From positions 33,698 to 97,697 of the forward strand of contig JACDGV010000008.1 of NCBI GenBank assembly GCA_013821425.1: a stretch of DNA of 64,000 bases, written 5' to 3'. Positions 1 to 7,980 of this stretch are shown piece after piece (the stretch's first letter is position 1; the number at the start of each line of letters is the position of its first letter). Under the pieces are notes generated by a model. That model saw nothing but the letters and a program-made list of their open reading frames with translations. It was not told the origin of the DNA and made no database searches. A program made the position numbers and the translations under genes. This DNA is from Nitrosospira sp. Its GTDB lineage: Bacteria > Pseudomonadota > Gammaproteobacteria > Burkholderiales > Nitrosomonadaceae.

Positions 1-745
1 GGGCAATAGCCTGTTCCGCAGCACGCGCGAGCTCTCGTCGGTTCTTGCCGCTACTGCTTATCGGGTCGGCAAATATCAGTTCTACATCAATGCGGCGCTG
101 CCTCAATATTCGCCCCAGGGATACAGTCAGCGGAATTTCCACATAGGGGGCAGCCGTGCTAAGCTTTCCGGTAACGTCGGTATATCGTATCGCCACAGGG
201 TACAGCATGGCTGCGACCGTTACCGCCGGTTGCAGCAGGGAGGCATGAAAATGTTTCAGCGCCGTGCCATCACTGGTGGTGCCTTCCGGGAACACCGCGA
301 CCCGGTCTCCGATCATTAGCGCTTCGCTGATGCGGTCGTTTATCCGGGCGGTGTCGCTACGCTTTGAGCGCTCAATGAATAGTGTTCCCGCGTTCCGGCT
401 CAACCAGCCCAATAAGGGCCAGCCGCGGATTTCGGCTTTGGCCACGAAGCGCGCGGGGCATACCGTTATGAGGGAGTATACGTCCAGCCAGGAAACATGA
501 TTAGCGGCCAGCATCGCCCGCTGTATTTCTGCGGAGGGGGGCGTGCCGCGATAGCGTAACCTTATGTTTAAAATTGAAAGAAGGCGTGCCGACCAGTTCC
601 GAGCCATGCGCCTTTGTCCTGGCTGGGCGAGATGGGGATAAATCGCGGATTGAGCTAGCCCGGAAAAGACATGCAGCACGAAGCGGATGGTGCGAACAGT
701 CCGTGTCAGACGGCTGGTAGGGGTGCTGCTAGTGACGTTTCGCAT
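1..745 (-). CDS. PlsC-family 1-acyl-glycerol-3-phosphate acyltransferase (partial)
   Basis: Lysophospholipid acyltransferase family, expected to acylate lysophosphatidic acid at the inner membrane during phospholipid synthesis. Translating the minus strand from an ATG at 745 gives an open frame to base 1, so the C-terminus lies outside the window. The frame carries the acyltransferase signature NHVSWLD (catalytic His and Asp), followed by the substrate-binding FPEGTTSDG motif about 75 residues later. The N-terminal stretch before the motif is short and weakly hydrophobic. The family call is secure from the motif pair; the exact acyl acceptor is not. An ornithine-lipid type acyltransferase (OlsA-like) is an alternative. 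Confidence 0.85.
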   Translation of the reverse strand, partial: MRNVTSSTPTSRLTRTVRTIRFVLHVFSGLAQSAIYPHLAQPGQRRMARNWSARLLSILNIRLRYRGTPPSAEIQRAMLAANHVSWLDVYSLITVCPARFVAKAEIRGWPLLGWLSRNAGTLFIERSKRSDTARINDRISEALMIGDRVAVFPEGTTSDGTALKHFHASLLQPAVTVAAMLYPVAIRYTDVTGKLSTAAPYVEIPLTVSLGRILRQRRIDVELIFADPISSSGKNRRELARAAEQAIA

Positions 746-831
746 GACCCTCCATATTATCGTTCAAATGACCATGGCCTGATCGGAAAGCCAAGCTCGG
801 GATCTGTTGCCCCGGCCCTCCGCAGGCTTCC

Positions 832-1293
832 CTAGTGGGAAACGCGCGAAACTCCACCTCCCCCTAGGATTCTCACCCGCTCGCCCGGCTTGAATTCCTC
901 GTCAGCTTCCTGTGTTATCGATACCAGAGAACCATTATCCAGTTTGACGGTTATTTCCAGTCCCTTTCTACCGGTAACCCCTTGTTCCATCGCTTGACCC
1001 ACAAGACCGCCCCCGACTGCGCCGAGGACAGCGCCGATAGCGCCGAGCTTGCCGTGTGAAACGGTGCTGCCGCCGATACCGCCGGCGATACCGCCTGCCG
1101 CTGCCCCGATGCCGCTACGGGTGCCTTCGATCTTTACTTCCCGCACACTTTCCACGACGCCAGTGCGTACGCTCTGCTCCTGCCGGGCTTGACCGCGAGT
1201 GTAGTCGCTACCCGAGGATCCCCCCGCGCATCCCGTCAAAATGATGACAGGCGAGCATATCAGCATGATCGTAGTGAAATTCGTCCAATTCAT
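832..1293 (-). CDS. Glycine-zipper outer membrane lipoprotein (SlyB-like)
   Basis: Small lipoprotein of 153 residues. It has a signal peptide ending in lipobox LTGC, so Cys22 would be lipidated. A glycine zipper segment follows at about residues 60-105 (repeated GxxxG, for example GIGAAAGGIAGGIGG), then a small basic C-terminal domain. This is the architecture of SlyB/Pcp and other 17-kDa surface antigen-like proteins, which span or associate with the outer membrane. The start at 1293 is preferred over a longer frame from 1332 because it begins directly at the signal peptide and has a GAGGG ribosome site just upstream. It lies 10 bases behind the PfkB gene on the same strand and may be the last gene of that transcript. 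Confidence 0.85.
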   Translation of the reverse strand: MNWTNFTTIMLICSPVIILTGCAGGSSGSDYTRGQARQEQSVRTGVVESVREVKIEGTRSGIGAAAGGIAGGIGGSTVSHGKLGAIGAVLGAVGGGLVGQAMEQGVTGRKGLEITVKLDNGSLVSITQEADEEFKPGERVRILGGGGVSRVSH

Positions 1294-1303
1294 AGCGCCC
1301 TCA

Positions 1304-2239
1304 CTAAAGAATGCGGCTGCCGAAAATGTCAAAATATCGCTGGTCTATTTCGTCCCGGGTAAAACTGTGGTTCTGCCCCCCACGCTGGGCAATCTTGAGC
1401 GCGCCCATAAGGGATCCGAGCTGTCCTGCACTACGCCAATCCATCTCGTGAGTGATCCCGTATAGCATCCCTGCACGATAGGCATCGCCACACCCTGTCG
1501 GATCAATCAGTTTGCCGGCGTCGACCGCGGGGATTTCAACCCGTTGGCCGCTCGAATATACTACTGATCCTTCTGCGCCTTTTGTGACAATCAGGGCCCG
1601 CACAAGTTTCGCCATCGCTTCCAGCGTAAGCCCGGTACGTTCATGCAGCAATTGGCCCTCATAGTCATTAACAGCGATGTAATCCGCCTTGTGGATAAAA
1701 TCCAGTAATTCCTCGCCATTAAACATCGGCAGCCCCTGGCCAGGGTCAAACATGAAGGGAATGCCCGCCTCATAAAACTCGCGCGCATGCTGCACCATGC
1801 CTTCTCGTCCATCCGGAGCAACGATACCAAGGGACACATCTTTCGCCTCGGAAACGTGGTTTTCGTGGGAGTGGTTCATTGCCCCCGGATGAAAGGCCGT
1901 AATCTGGTTATCAGCGAGATCGGTAGTTATGAATGCCTGGGCGGTAAAGGTACCCGATATCTGGCGTATGTAATTTTGAGCAAGGCCGAGATTCTTGAGG
2001 CGGCTCGCGTATGGTTGGTAGTCGTCTCCCACGGCGGCCATGATCAGCGGGTCGCCTCCGATCATCTGCAAATTATAAGCAATATTGCCGGCGCAGCCAC
2101 CGAACTCCCGGCGCATATCCGGGACCAGAAAAGCGACGTTAAGAATATGAATCTTTTCCGGAAGAATGTGATTCTTGAAGTGATCCCTGAATACCATGAT
2201 GGTATCGTAGGCGATCGAACCGCAAATCAGTGTATGCAT
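1304..2239 (-). CDS. PfkB-family carbohydrate/nucleoside kinase
   Basis: Ribokinase-fold ATP-dependent kinase of 311 residues. The C-terminal signature DPTGCGDAYRAG (residues 246-257) contains the anion hole and the catalytic Asp252. The N-terminal part has a glycine-rich GGCAGNIAYNL element at 47-57, as in sugar and adenosine kinases of the family. The GCGD in place of the common GAGD and the overall pattern resemble adenosine-kinase-like members of betaproteobacteria, but the substrate cannot be read from the sequence. It is the gene after gcvPB on the same strand (54 bases between), so it probably shares the glycine cleavage transcript. Confidence 0.85.
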   Translation of the reverse strand: MHTLICGSIAYDTIMVFRDHFKNHILPEKIHILNVAFLVPDMRREFGGCAGNIAYNLQMIGGDPLIMAAVGDDYQPYASRLKNLGLAQNYIRQISGTFTAQAFITTDLADNQITAFHPGAMNHSHENHVSEAKDVSLGIVAPDGREGMVQHAREFYEAGIPFMFDPGQGLPMFNGEELLDFIHKADYIAVNDYEGQLLHERTGLTLEAMAKLVRALIVTKGAEGSVVYSSGQRVEIPAVDAGKLIDPTGCGDAYRAGMLYGITHEMDWRSAGQLGSLMGALKIAQRGGQNHSFTRDEIDQRYFDIFGSRIL

Positions 2240-2293
2240 GTATGTCGAGGATGGCGGGTAGAAGGATAATTTCCCATAGCCCTTGATCAGGGC

Positions 2294-3742
2294 TTAAGCT
2301 TGCTTCCAGACTAAATCCAATTCCCGTGCCGCCTTCACGTCGTCCAGCTTGCGCACCGGGGTCGTATGAGGCGCATTTTTTACCAGCTCTGGCTGATTAT
2401 GCGCTTCTTCGAGGATTTCCTTCATGGATGCGACAAAAGCATCAAGCGTTTCCCTGGATTCGGTTTCGGCCGGTTCAATGAGCAGGCATTCCGGCACCAG
2501 AAGAGGAAAATAGGTAGTAGGGGCATGGTAGCCCTTATCCAGCAGCCGCTTTGCCAGGTTCATGGCGGTTATCCCCGTTTTTTCCTTCAAGTCCTTCAGC
2601 GTAACGATAAACTCGTGGCTGGCACGGCGGCTTGGATAGGCGATTTCAAATCCTGCCTTGCTCAGTTCCGCCATCAGGTAATTGGCGTTGAGGGCCGCGA
2701 ACTCGGCCACGCGATGCATGCCCTCCGCCCCCAGCAGGCGTACGTAGACATAAGCTCGGAGCAGGACGCCGGCGTTGCCCATGTGCGCCGAAAGCCTGCC
2801 AATGGACTTTGGCATATCCTTTTCCGTCAACCAGCGATATTTCCCTTGTTCCGCCGCTACTATCGGCACCGGCATAAATGGCAATAAACGTTCGGCGACG
2901 CCTACCGGGGCAGAGCCCGGACCGCCGCCGCCATGGGGAGTTGAAAAAGTCTTGTGCAAGTTGATGTGTATGACATCGAAACCCATATCGCCAGGCTTCA
3001 CCTTCCCCAGTATGGCGTTCAGGTTGGCGCCGTCGTAATATAGCAAACCGCCTGCCTGATGCACAATCTTGCTCATTTCGGCCACATTCTTTTCGAACAC
3101 GCCGAGTGTCGAGGGATTGGTCAGCATTAATCCCGCCGTGCGGGGTCCGACCGCTGCCTTCAGGGCCTCCATGTCCACATCGCCTTCCTTGTCGGTGGCT
3201 ATCTCCACTACCTTGTATCCGCACATCACCGCAGTCGCAGGGTTGGTGCCGTGAGCCGCATCAGGCACGATGATTTCGGTGCGCGGTGAGTCCCCGCGCG
3301 ACTCGTGATATGCTTTTATCATCGCAATGCCAATCAACTCCCCCTGCGCTCCTGCCATCGGGGTGAGGCTGACTCCCGCCATACCCGTGACTTCCTTCAG
3401 TATTTCCTGCAGCTCGTACATGCATGCGAGAAAACCCTGACCGGTGCTCTCGGGCGACCGGGGGTGCCGCGCGAGAAACTGAGGCAGCATTGCCAGGGAA
3501 TTGCATGCCCGGGGGTTGTACTTCATCGTGCAGGAGCCAAGCGGATAGAATTGCGTATCTATGGAAAAATTCTTTTGCGACAGGAGGGTGTAATGACGCA
3601 CCGCATCCATCTCGGATACTTCCGGCAGCAAGGGCGGTACTTTACGCACCAGGTTCGCAGGAATGCCCGTCATTTCCGGGGGGGTCGACGGAGACTGGGA
3701 ATAATTGCGGCGTCCGGGGCGGGAGTGTTCAAATATCAACAT
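2294..3742 (-). CDS. gcvPB: Glycine dehydrogenase (decarboxylating) subunit 2
   Basis: P-protein beta subunit of the two-subunit glycine cleavage system, 482 residues. Together with GcvPA it decarboxylates glycine on PLP and passes the aminomethyl group to the lipoyl arm of GcvH. The PLP lysine lies in the [18 protein letters not shown] motif, and the segment [16 protein letters not shown] is typical of this subunit. There is no strong ribosome site in front of the ATG at 3742. The 125 bases separating it from tpx upstream are A/T-tract rich and hold a 21-bp tandem duplication. Confidence 0.96.
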   Translation of the reverse strand: MLIFEHSRPGRRNYSQSPSTPPEMTGIPANLVRKVPPLLPEVSEMDAVRHYTLLSQKNFSIDTQFYPLGSCTMKYNPRACNSLAMLPQFLARHPRSPESTGQGFLACMYELQEILKEVTGMAGVSLTPMAGAQGELIGIAMIKAYHESRGDSPRTEIIVPDAAHGTNPATAVMCGYKVVEIATDKEGDVDMEALKAAVGPRTAGLMLTNPSTLGVFEKNVAEMSKIVHQAGGLLYYDGANLNAILGKVKPGDMGFDVIHINLHKTFSTPHGGGGPGSAPVGVAERLLPFMPVPIVAAEQGKYRWLTEKDMPKSIGRLSAHMGNAGVLLRAYVYVRLLGAEGMHRVAEFAALNANYLMAELSKAGFEIAYPSRRASHEFIVTLKDLKEKTGITAMNLAKRLLDKGYHAPTTYFPLLVPECLLIEPAETESRETLDAFVASMKEILEEAHNQPELVKNAPHTTPVRKLDDVKAARELDLVWKQA

Positions 3743-3867
3743 TTATGAAATCCGGGTCGTGCGGTAAGGTTAAAAAAAAGAAAAAACGTTTCCATGCTTC
3801 AAGTTCCCCGGCATTCTCTTCGCGTGGGACTTCATTCTCTTCGCGTGGGACTTGTTCACAGCTTTCC
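3743..3867. repeat. Tpx-gcvPB spacer with 21-bp perfect tandem duplication
   Basis: A 21-base unit occurs twice in direct tandem at 3812-3832 and 3833-3853, without mismatch; its core is TCTTCGCGTGGGACTT. Next to it, around 3773-3787, is a purine tract interrupted by a single G that reads as a T tract in the direction of transcription. No stem-loop is evident, so this is probably not a terminator. The duplication probably arose by slippage. Confidence 0.8.
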
Positions 3868-4362
3868 TTACTGCAAAGCAGCCAAAACGGCTTCATAGTC
3901 AGGCTCATCCTTGATTTCAGGCACGAGTTCGGCATGGATAATCCTGTCGTTTTCATCCAGTACCAGGACGGCGCGGGCGGTTATGCCGGCGAGAGGACCG
4001 TCGGTAATGGCAACGCCATAGTTTTTCATGAACTCGGCCCCTCGCATGGTCGAAAGTGTCACGACCTTGTCCAATCCTTCAATGTCGCAAAAGCGGCTCA
4101 TGGCAAAGGGCAGGTCCGCGGCGATGATCAGCACAACCGTATTATCCATGTTACTGGCTTTCTCGTTGAACTTGCGGGTAGACGTCGCACAGACCGGAGT
4201 ATCGAGACTGGGCACGATATTGAGCACTTTTTTCTTGCCGGCAAAATCGGCCAGCGTGACCTCCTTCAAATCCCGGTTGACCAGTGAGAACTCCGGCGCC
4301 TTGTCACCCACTTTCGGGAAGGCGCCTTCAACTTTGATGGGATTGCCGGCTAGAGTGACCAT
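3868..4362 (-). CDS. tpx: Thiol peroxidase (Tpx, 2-Cys peroxiredoxin)
   Basis: Atypical 2-Cys peroxiredoxin of 164 residues that reduces hydrogen peroxide and lipid hydroperoxides with thioredoxin. The peroxidatic cysteine is Cys58 in [12 protein letters not shown] and the resolving cysteine is Cys92 in SRFCDIEG, the spacing usual for Tpx. The start is supported by an AAGGAGA ribosome site seven bases ahead of the ATG. The gene sits inside the glycine cleavage cluster, between gcvPA (54 bases upstream) and gcvPB. That position would place an antioxidant enzyme under the glycine riboswitch if the transcript is continuous. Confidence 0.96.
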   Translation of the reverse strand: MVTLAGNPIKVEGAFPKVGDKAPEFSLVNRDLKEVTLADFAGKKKVLNIVPSLDTPVCATSTRKFNEKASNMDNTVVLIIAADLPFAMSRFCDIEGLDKVVTLSTMRGAEFMKNYGVAITDGPLAGITARAVLVLDENDRIIHAELVPEIKDEPDYEAVLAALQ

Positions 4363-4415
4363 GCTATTCTCCTTAATTTACAGGTAATACGGTTTTTGGA
4401 GGGAAATGCGGTAAC

Positions 4416-5777
4416 TTACTTTCCAGTTGCGAGGACCGTTCCGAGATGCTCGGTGTAATTTTCCAGGTCGGCCGAAGTTTTCGTCTCGGTCGCGCATACC
4501 AGCATTGCAATGCCGAGTTCCGGATAATAGTCGTCAAGGTTGAGCCCGCCGAGCAGCCGCCGGGTTTTAAGCGCGTTTAATACATCTTCGGTTGGTGCCG
4601 GCAGCGAAACCACTGCTTCGTGAAATACCGGCCCGTTAAAGACTCGTTTCACGCCCTCATGGGTTTCCAGCTTTTGCAGCAGGGCCAAGGCGTTTGCGTG
4701 GCACTGCGCGGCGATCCGGCGCAGGCCTTCCGGTCCTGTCAAGGCCATGTATATTGTCGCCGCAGTGACCATCAAGCCTTGATTGGTACAGATATTGGAG
4801 GTAGCCTTGGAACGGCGGATATGCTGTTCACGTGCTTGAAGCGTAAGCACAAAGCCGGGTTTGCCATCCTGATCGGTAGTGCGGCCAATAATGCGTCCCG
4901 GCATCTGACGCACGAGGGCCTGCTTGCAGGCCATGAAACCAAAATAGGGGCCGCCGCTCGAAAGGGGAATCCCCAGGGGTTGTCCCTCACCAACAGCGAC
5001 ATCCGCGCCTTTTGTCCCCCATTCGCCAGGAGGGACAAGGATTGCCAGTGCCATGGGGTTGACCACCGCGATAGCCAATGCGTTTCTGCTCTGCGCCCAA
5101 TCGGTGAGTGCATCGACATCCTCGAGCACGCCAAAAAAATTGGGCTGGGGAATCACGAGTGCCGCGAAATCGTCTTTGGCAAACTCATCCAGAGCGTCGA
5201 CCGGGGTTTGGCCTGACTGCTTGCAGTAGGGTACTTCAATTACATCAATGCCCTGATTCCGGACAATGGCGCGCACAACGCTACGATAGACAGGATGAAC
5301 GGTTGCCGGAACCAGAATCCGGCGCGAGGACTTATGGGCGCGCACCGCCATCAACGCCGCTTCTGCGAGGGCAGATGCGCCGTCGTACATGCTGGCATTG
5401 GATACGTCCATTCCAGTCAGCGATGCCATCATGGTCTGATATTCATAAAGCAGTTGCAGCGTACCCTGGCTGGCTTCGGCCTGATACGGGGTATAGGAAG
5501 AATAAAACTCGCCGCGGGTGGTTATCTGCCATACCGCAGCGGGAATATGGTGTTCGTAAGCGCCCGCGCCAATGAAATTGAGGTAGCGTCCATCCACCTC
5601 GGCTCGTTCCAGCATCAACCGCGTGATGTCCATTTCACTCATGCCTGGCGGAACCTGTTTCAGGCCTGCGCTGATCAGGGCCGGAGGAATCTCATCGAAT
5701 AGATCATCAATGGAATTTGCGCCAATGCTTGCTAGCATTGCCTGGATATCTTCGTCAGTGTGAGGAATGAACGGCAT
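4416..5777 (-). CDS. gcvPA: Glycine dehydrogenase (decarboxylating) subunit 1
   Basis: P-protein alpha subunit, 453 residues, partner of GcvPB in glycine decarboxylation. The N-terminus [14 protein letters not shown] and the segment [16 protein letters not shown] are characteristic of the family, as is [14 protein letters not shown]. This subunit keeps the fold type I aminotransferase architecture but the PLP lysine is supplied by GcvPB. It follows gcvH by 92 bases on the same strand. Confidence 0.96.
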   Translation of the reverse strand: MPFIPHTDEDIQAMLASIGANSIDDLFDEIPPALISAGLKQVPPGMSEMDITRLMLERAEVDGRYLNFIGAGAYEHHIPAAVWQITTRGEFYSSYTPYQAEASQGTLQLLYEYQTMMASLTGMDVSNASMYDGASALAEAALMAVRAHKSSRRILVPATVHPVYRSVVRAIVRNQGIDVIEVPYCKQSGQTPVDALDEFAKDDFAALVIPQPNFFGVLEDVDALTDWAQSRNALAIAVVNPMALAILVPPGEWGTKGADVAVGEGQPLGIPLSSGGPYFGFMACKQALVRQMPGRIIGRTTDQDGKPGFVLTLQAREQHIRRSKATSNICTNQGLMVTAATIYMALTGPEGLRRIAAQCHANALALLQKLETHEGVKRVFNGPVFHEAVVSLPAPTEDVLNALKTRRLLGGLNLDDYYPELGIAMLVCATETKTSADLENYTEHLGTVLATGK

Positions 5778-5869
5778 AGTTTGAGCAGAGAATCACAAAG
5801 TGAACGGTAAAGGGTGAAAAATGCAAGGCGGGTGATGGCGTCCTGGTTCCGGGGTTTACCCAGGCAGCG

Positions 5870-6259
5870 TCAATGGTCTTCACTCTCGCAAATATTTTTA
5901 TAGCCCGCCGCGTCGAGCAGCGTACTGCATTCGTCGGCATTATCGGGCTTCAGCTTGAAAAGCCATCCTGAATAGGCATCCTGGTTGATCTTCTCGGGGG
6001 CCGACTCAAGCTCGGTGTTGACGGCTATTACCTCTCCGGCGACAGGCGCGTATACATCGGCTGCCGCCTTGACCGACTCGACGACAGCACACTCTTCTCC
6101 TTTCTTGAGTTTTCGCCCTATACTCGGGGTTTCCGCAAACACCATGTCGCCAAGCAGCTCTTGCGCGTGCTGGGTAATACCGACAGTCGCGGTCCCATCA
6201 TCTTCAAGCCTTACCCATTCGTGGGATTTCGTGTACTTCAAGTTATCTGGAATACTCAT
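5870..6259 (-). CDS. gcvH: Glycine cleavage system H protein
   Basis: Lipoyl carrier protein of 129 residues that shuttles the aminomethyl group from the P-protein to the T-protein. The lipoylated residue is Lys64 in the motif [14 protein letters not shown]. The N-terminus KYTKSHEWV is typical. It lies 28 bases downstream of gcvT on the same strand, and its length matches the family. Confidence 0.97.
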   Translation of the reverse strand: MSIPDNLKYTKSHEWVRLEDDGTATVGITQHAQELLGDMVFAETPSIGRKLKKGEECAVVESVKAAADVYAPVAGEVIAVNTELESAPEKINQDAYSGWLFKLKPDNADECSTLLDAAGYKNICESEDH

Positions 6260-6287
6260 GTTATTGCTCCGGAATTAATGAGGTTTG

Positions 6288-7385
6288 CTAGTCGATATCC
6301 ACCAGTATCTTGCCATTACGCACGAACGGATATTTTACGGCCTTTGCACGCAACATCCTGTCTCGCACCGCTACCAGTACTTCATCCCCCGGAGAGACAT
6401 TCAACGGCATGCGTGCCAGTGCAATGGATTTATTCAGTGTCGGAGAAAAGCCGCCGCTGGTGATCTCACCTTCGCCTTCATTCGAGTCGCCCTCCGCGGC
6501 AACCTTCTGATGACTGCGGAGTACCCCGCGGTCAATTAAAACCAGGCCGATCAGCTGGCGTATTACGGTCGTTTCCATGAGCGCCTTTTTTCCGATAAAC
6601 TCACGTTCGCTTTTCAAGTCAACCGTCCAGCCCAACCCCGACTCCAGGGGGCTGGTGGTTTCATCCATGTCCTGACCATAAAGATTCATGCCTGCCTCAA
6701 GCCGTAACGTATCGCGTGCACCGAGCCCGGCAGGTGCTACGCCTGCGGCATAAAGAGCATTCCAGAACCCCGCCGCGTCCTCCGACGGCAGCATGATTTC
6801 AAAGCCGTCCTCGCCGGTGTAGCCGGTTCGGGCGATAAAATGCCTGCCGACCACCGTTGCCTGGAACAGCTTCAGGTTTTCCGTCTCAGCCCGAGATCCC
6901 GCAATGACTTGCCAAACCTTCGCACGGGCACGCGGTCCCTGAACTGCGATCATGGCCAGATCACGGCGCGGGGTCAGTTTAAGCTCAGGGGCGATCTCAT
7001 CGCGTTTCGCCTGTATCCACGCCATATCCCTGTCGGCGGTGCCCGCATTGACAACCATCCGGAAATGCGATTCCGTCAAAAAATAAATGATGAGATCGTC
7101 CAGCACACCACCCTGAGGATTGAGCATGCAGGAATAGAGCGCTTTACCCGGCTGTGTCAGCTTATCCACGTTGTTTGCGATCAGTTGCCGCAAGAAATTC
7201 CGCGGGTTTGTACCCTCGATATCAACAGCAAGCATATGAGACACGTCAAACATTCCGGCATCAATACGTACCTTATGATGCTCATCAAGCTGGGAACCGT
7301 AGTGCAGAGGCATATCCCATCCGCCGAAATCGACCATTTTGGCCTTCATGTCGCGGTGGGTCTGATTAAGAGCGGTTGTTTTCAC
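6288..7385 (-). CDS. gcvT: Aminomethyltransferase (glycine cleavage T protein)
   Basis: T-protein of 365 residues; it transfers the methylene group from aminomethyl-GcvH to tetrahydrofolate and releases ammonia. Family motifs are FGGWDMPLHYGSQ near the N-terminus, GMFDVSHM, and TGYTGEDGFEI. The start is set at a GTG (7383-7385), which reads VKTTALNQTH, the normal N-terminus for this family. A TTGAGG ribosome site lies nine bases ahead. The frame stays open upstream for another 101 codons, but that stretch is the riboswitch and its terminator, so the extension is not translated. It is the first gene of the operon. Confidence 0.95.
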   Translation of the reverse strand: MKTTALNQTHRDMKAKMVDFGGWDMPLHYGSQLDEHHKVRIDAGMFDVSHMLAVDIEGTNPRNFLRQLIANNVDKLTQPGKALYSCMLNPQGGVLDDLIIYFLTESHFRMVVNAGTADRDMAWIQAKRDEIAPELKLTPRRDLAMIAVQGPRARAKVWQVIAGSRAETENLKLFQATVVGRHFIARTGYTGEDGFEIMLPSEDAAGFWNALYAAGVAPAGLGARDTLRLEAGMNLYGQDMDETTSPLESGLGWTVDLKSEREFIGKKALMETTVIRQLIGLVLIDRGVLRSHQKVAAEGDSNEGEGEITSGGFSPTLNKSIALARMPLNVSPGDEVLVAVRDRMLRAKAVKYPFVRNGKILVDID

Positions 7386-7398
7386 AGATCGATACCTC

Positions 7399-7436
7399 AA
7401 AAAAAGGGGTGAAGTCATGGCAAATGACCTCACCCC
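7399..7436 (-). terminator. Intrinsic terminator of the glycine riboswitch
   Basis: Minus-strand RNA would form a 12-bp stem with one A-C mismatch (arms 7425-7436 and 7406-7417, seven-base loop) followed by seven U residues (7399-7405). It ends 13 bases before the gcvT start codon and directly abuts the second aptamer. This is the expression platform, expected to be suppressed when glycine is bound. Confidence 0.85.
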
Positions 7437-7630
7437 TCTGTCCCTTTTACCTGAGAGATTACGGAATGTCTCGTTCCGTGTGCCCCTTCGGTGGCCGAAC
7501 TCTACGTCGGCACTCTCCAGATTGCCCTTTCGCAAGCAGTCTTCAAGGATCATATCAACCTGATCTGCACCTGAGCGATTCCGGGGGGTTGCGCCTTCGG
7601 TGGCGACAATGAACTGGCGCTCTCTTCCGC
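7436..7630 (-). promoter_or_regulatory. Tandem glycine riboswitch
   Basis: Read on the minus strand, two glycine aptamers follow each other. The first (about 7567-7630) has AGAGCGCC, then GCCACCGAAGGCGCAA, then GCTCAGGTGCAGATCAGG. The second (about 7436-7520) has CTGGAGAGTGCC, then GGCCACCGAAGGGGCA, then TCTCTCAGGTAAAAGGGAC. The CCACCGAAGG and CTCAGGT cores match the conserved glycine riboswitch consensus twice. The pair lies between a candidate promoter and a terminator upstream of gcvT, the classic position. Members of this class usually turn glycine cleavage on when glycine is plentiful. Confidence 0.95.
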
Positions 7631-7653
7631 TTGGAAAAAATGGCAGAACTTGA

Positions 7654-7683
7654 ACTATACTCCAGCAACCGGGGTCAAGACAA
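7654..7683 (-). promoter_or_regulatory. Candidate sigma-70 promoter of the gcv operon
   Basis: Minus-strand TTGTCT (7678-7683) and TATAGT (7654-7659) are separated by 18 bases. A start point near 7645 would leave only a short leader before the first glycine aptamer. The match to consensus is moderate; position supports it. Confidence 0.5.
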
Positions 7684-7689
7684 GGCATA

Positions 7690-7980
7690 TAAGAGGCGCA
7701 TAAGAAACGAAACCGGACCGGATGTAATGTAGGTGTTCCAGAATCGACAGGAGAGAACTCGCCTCGTCCATTCTGCGGCGGACAAGCCCGACGTTAGTTT
7801 GCTCATGCGCTTTCTTTCATGAACTCTGAATTAACAGCAGTTCATTCAGGCCGGCCACCTACTGGCACACCTCTTCGGCGGGCACGTGTTCCGAGGACCT
7901 GTCCAGGGCTTCCCCTAGGCAGGAAGGGGGGTGGCAGCGCAATAACACTGATACTGAAGCACGCACACACATGAGGGAAT
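7690..7980. other. Divergent intergenic region gcvT / ExeA-like gene
   Basis: About 290 bases between the gcv promoter and the start of the ATPase gene. I see no gene, RNA motif or strong hairpin in it. A GAGGGA ribosome site belongs to the downstream gene. Confidence 0.5.

Noticed and set aside
7386..7688. N-terminal extension of gcvT by 101 codons
   Set aside because: The stretch is the glycine riboswitch and its terminator, and the GTG at 7385 has a ribosome site and the family N-terminus.
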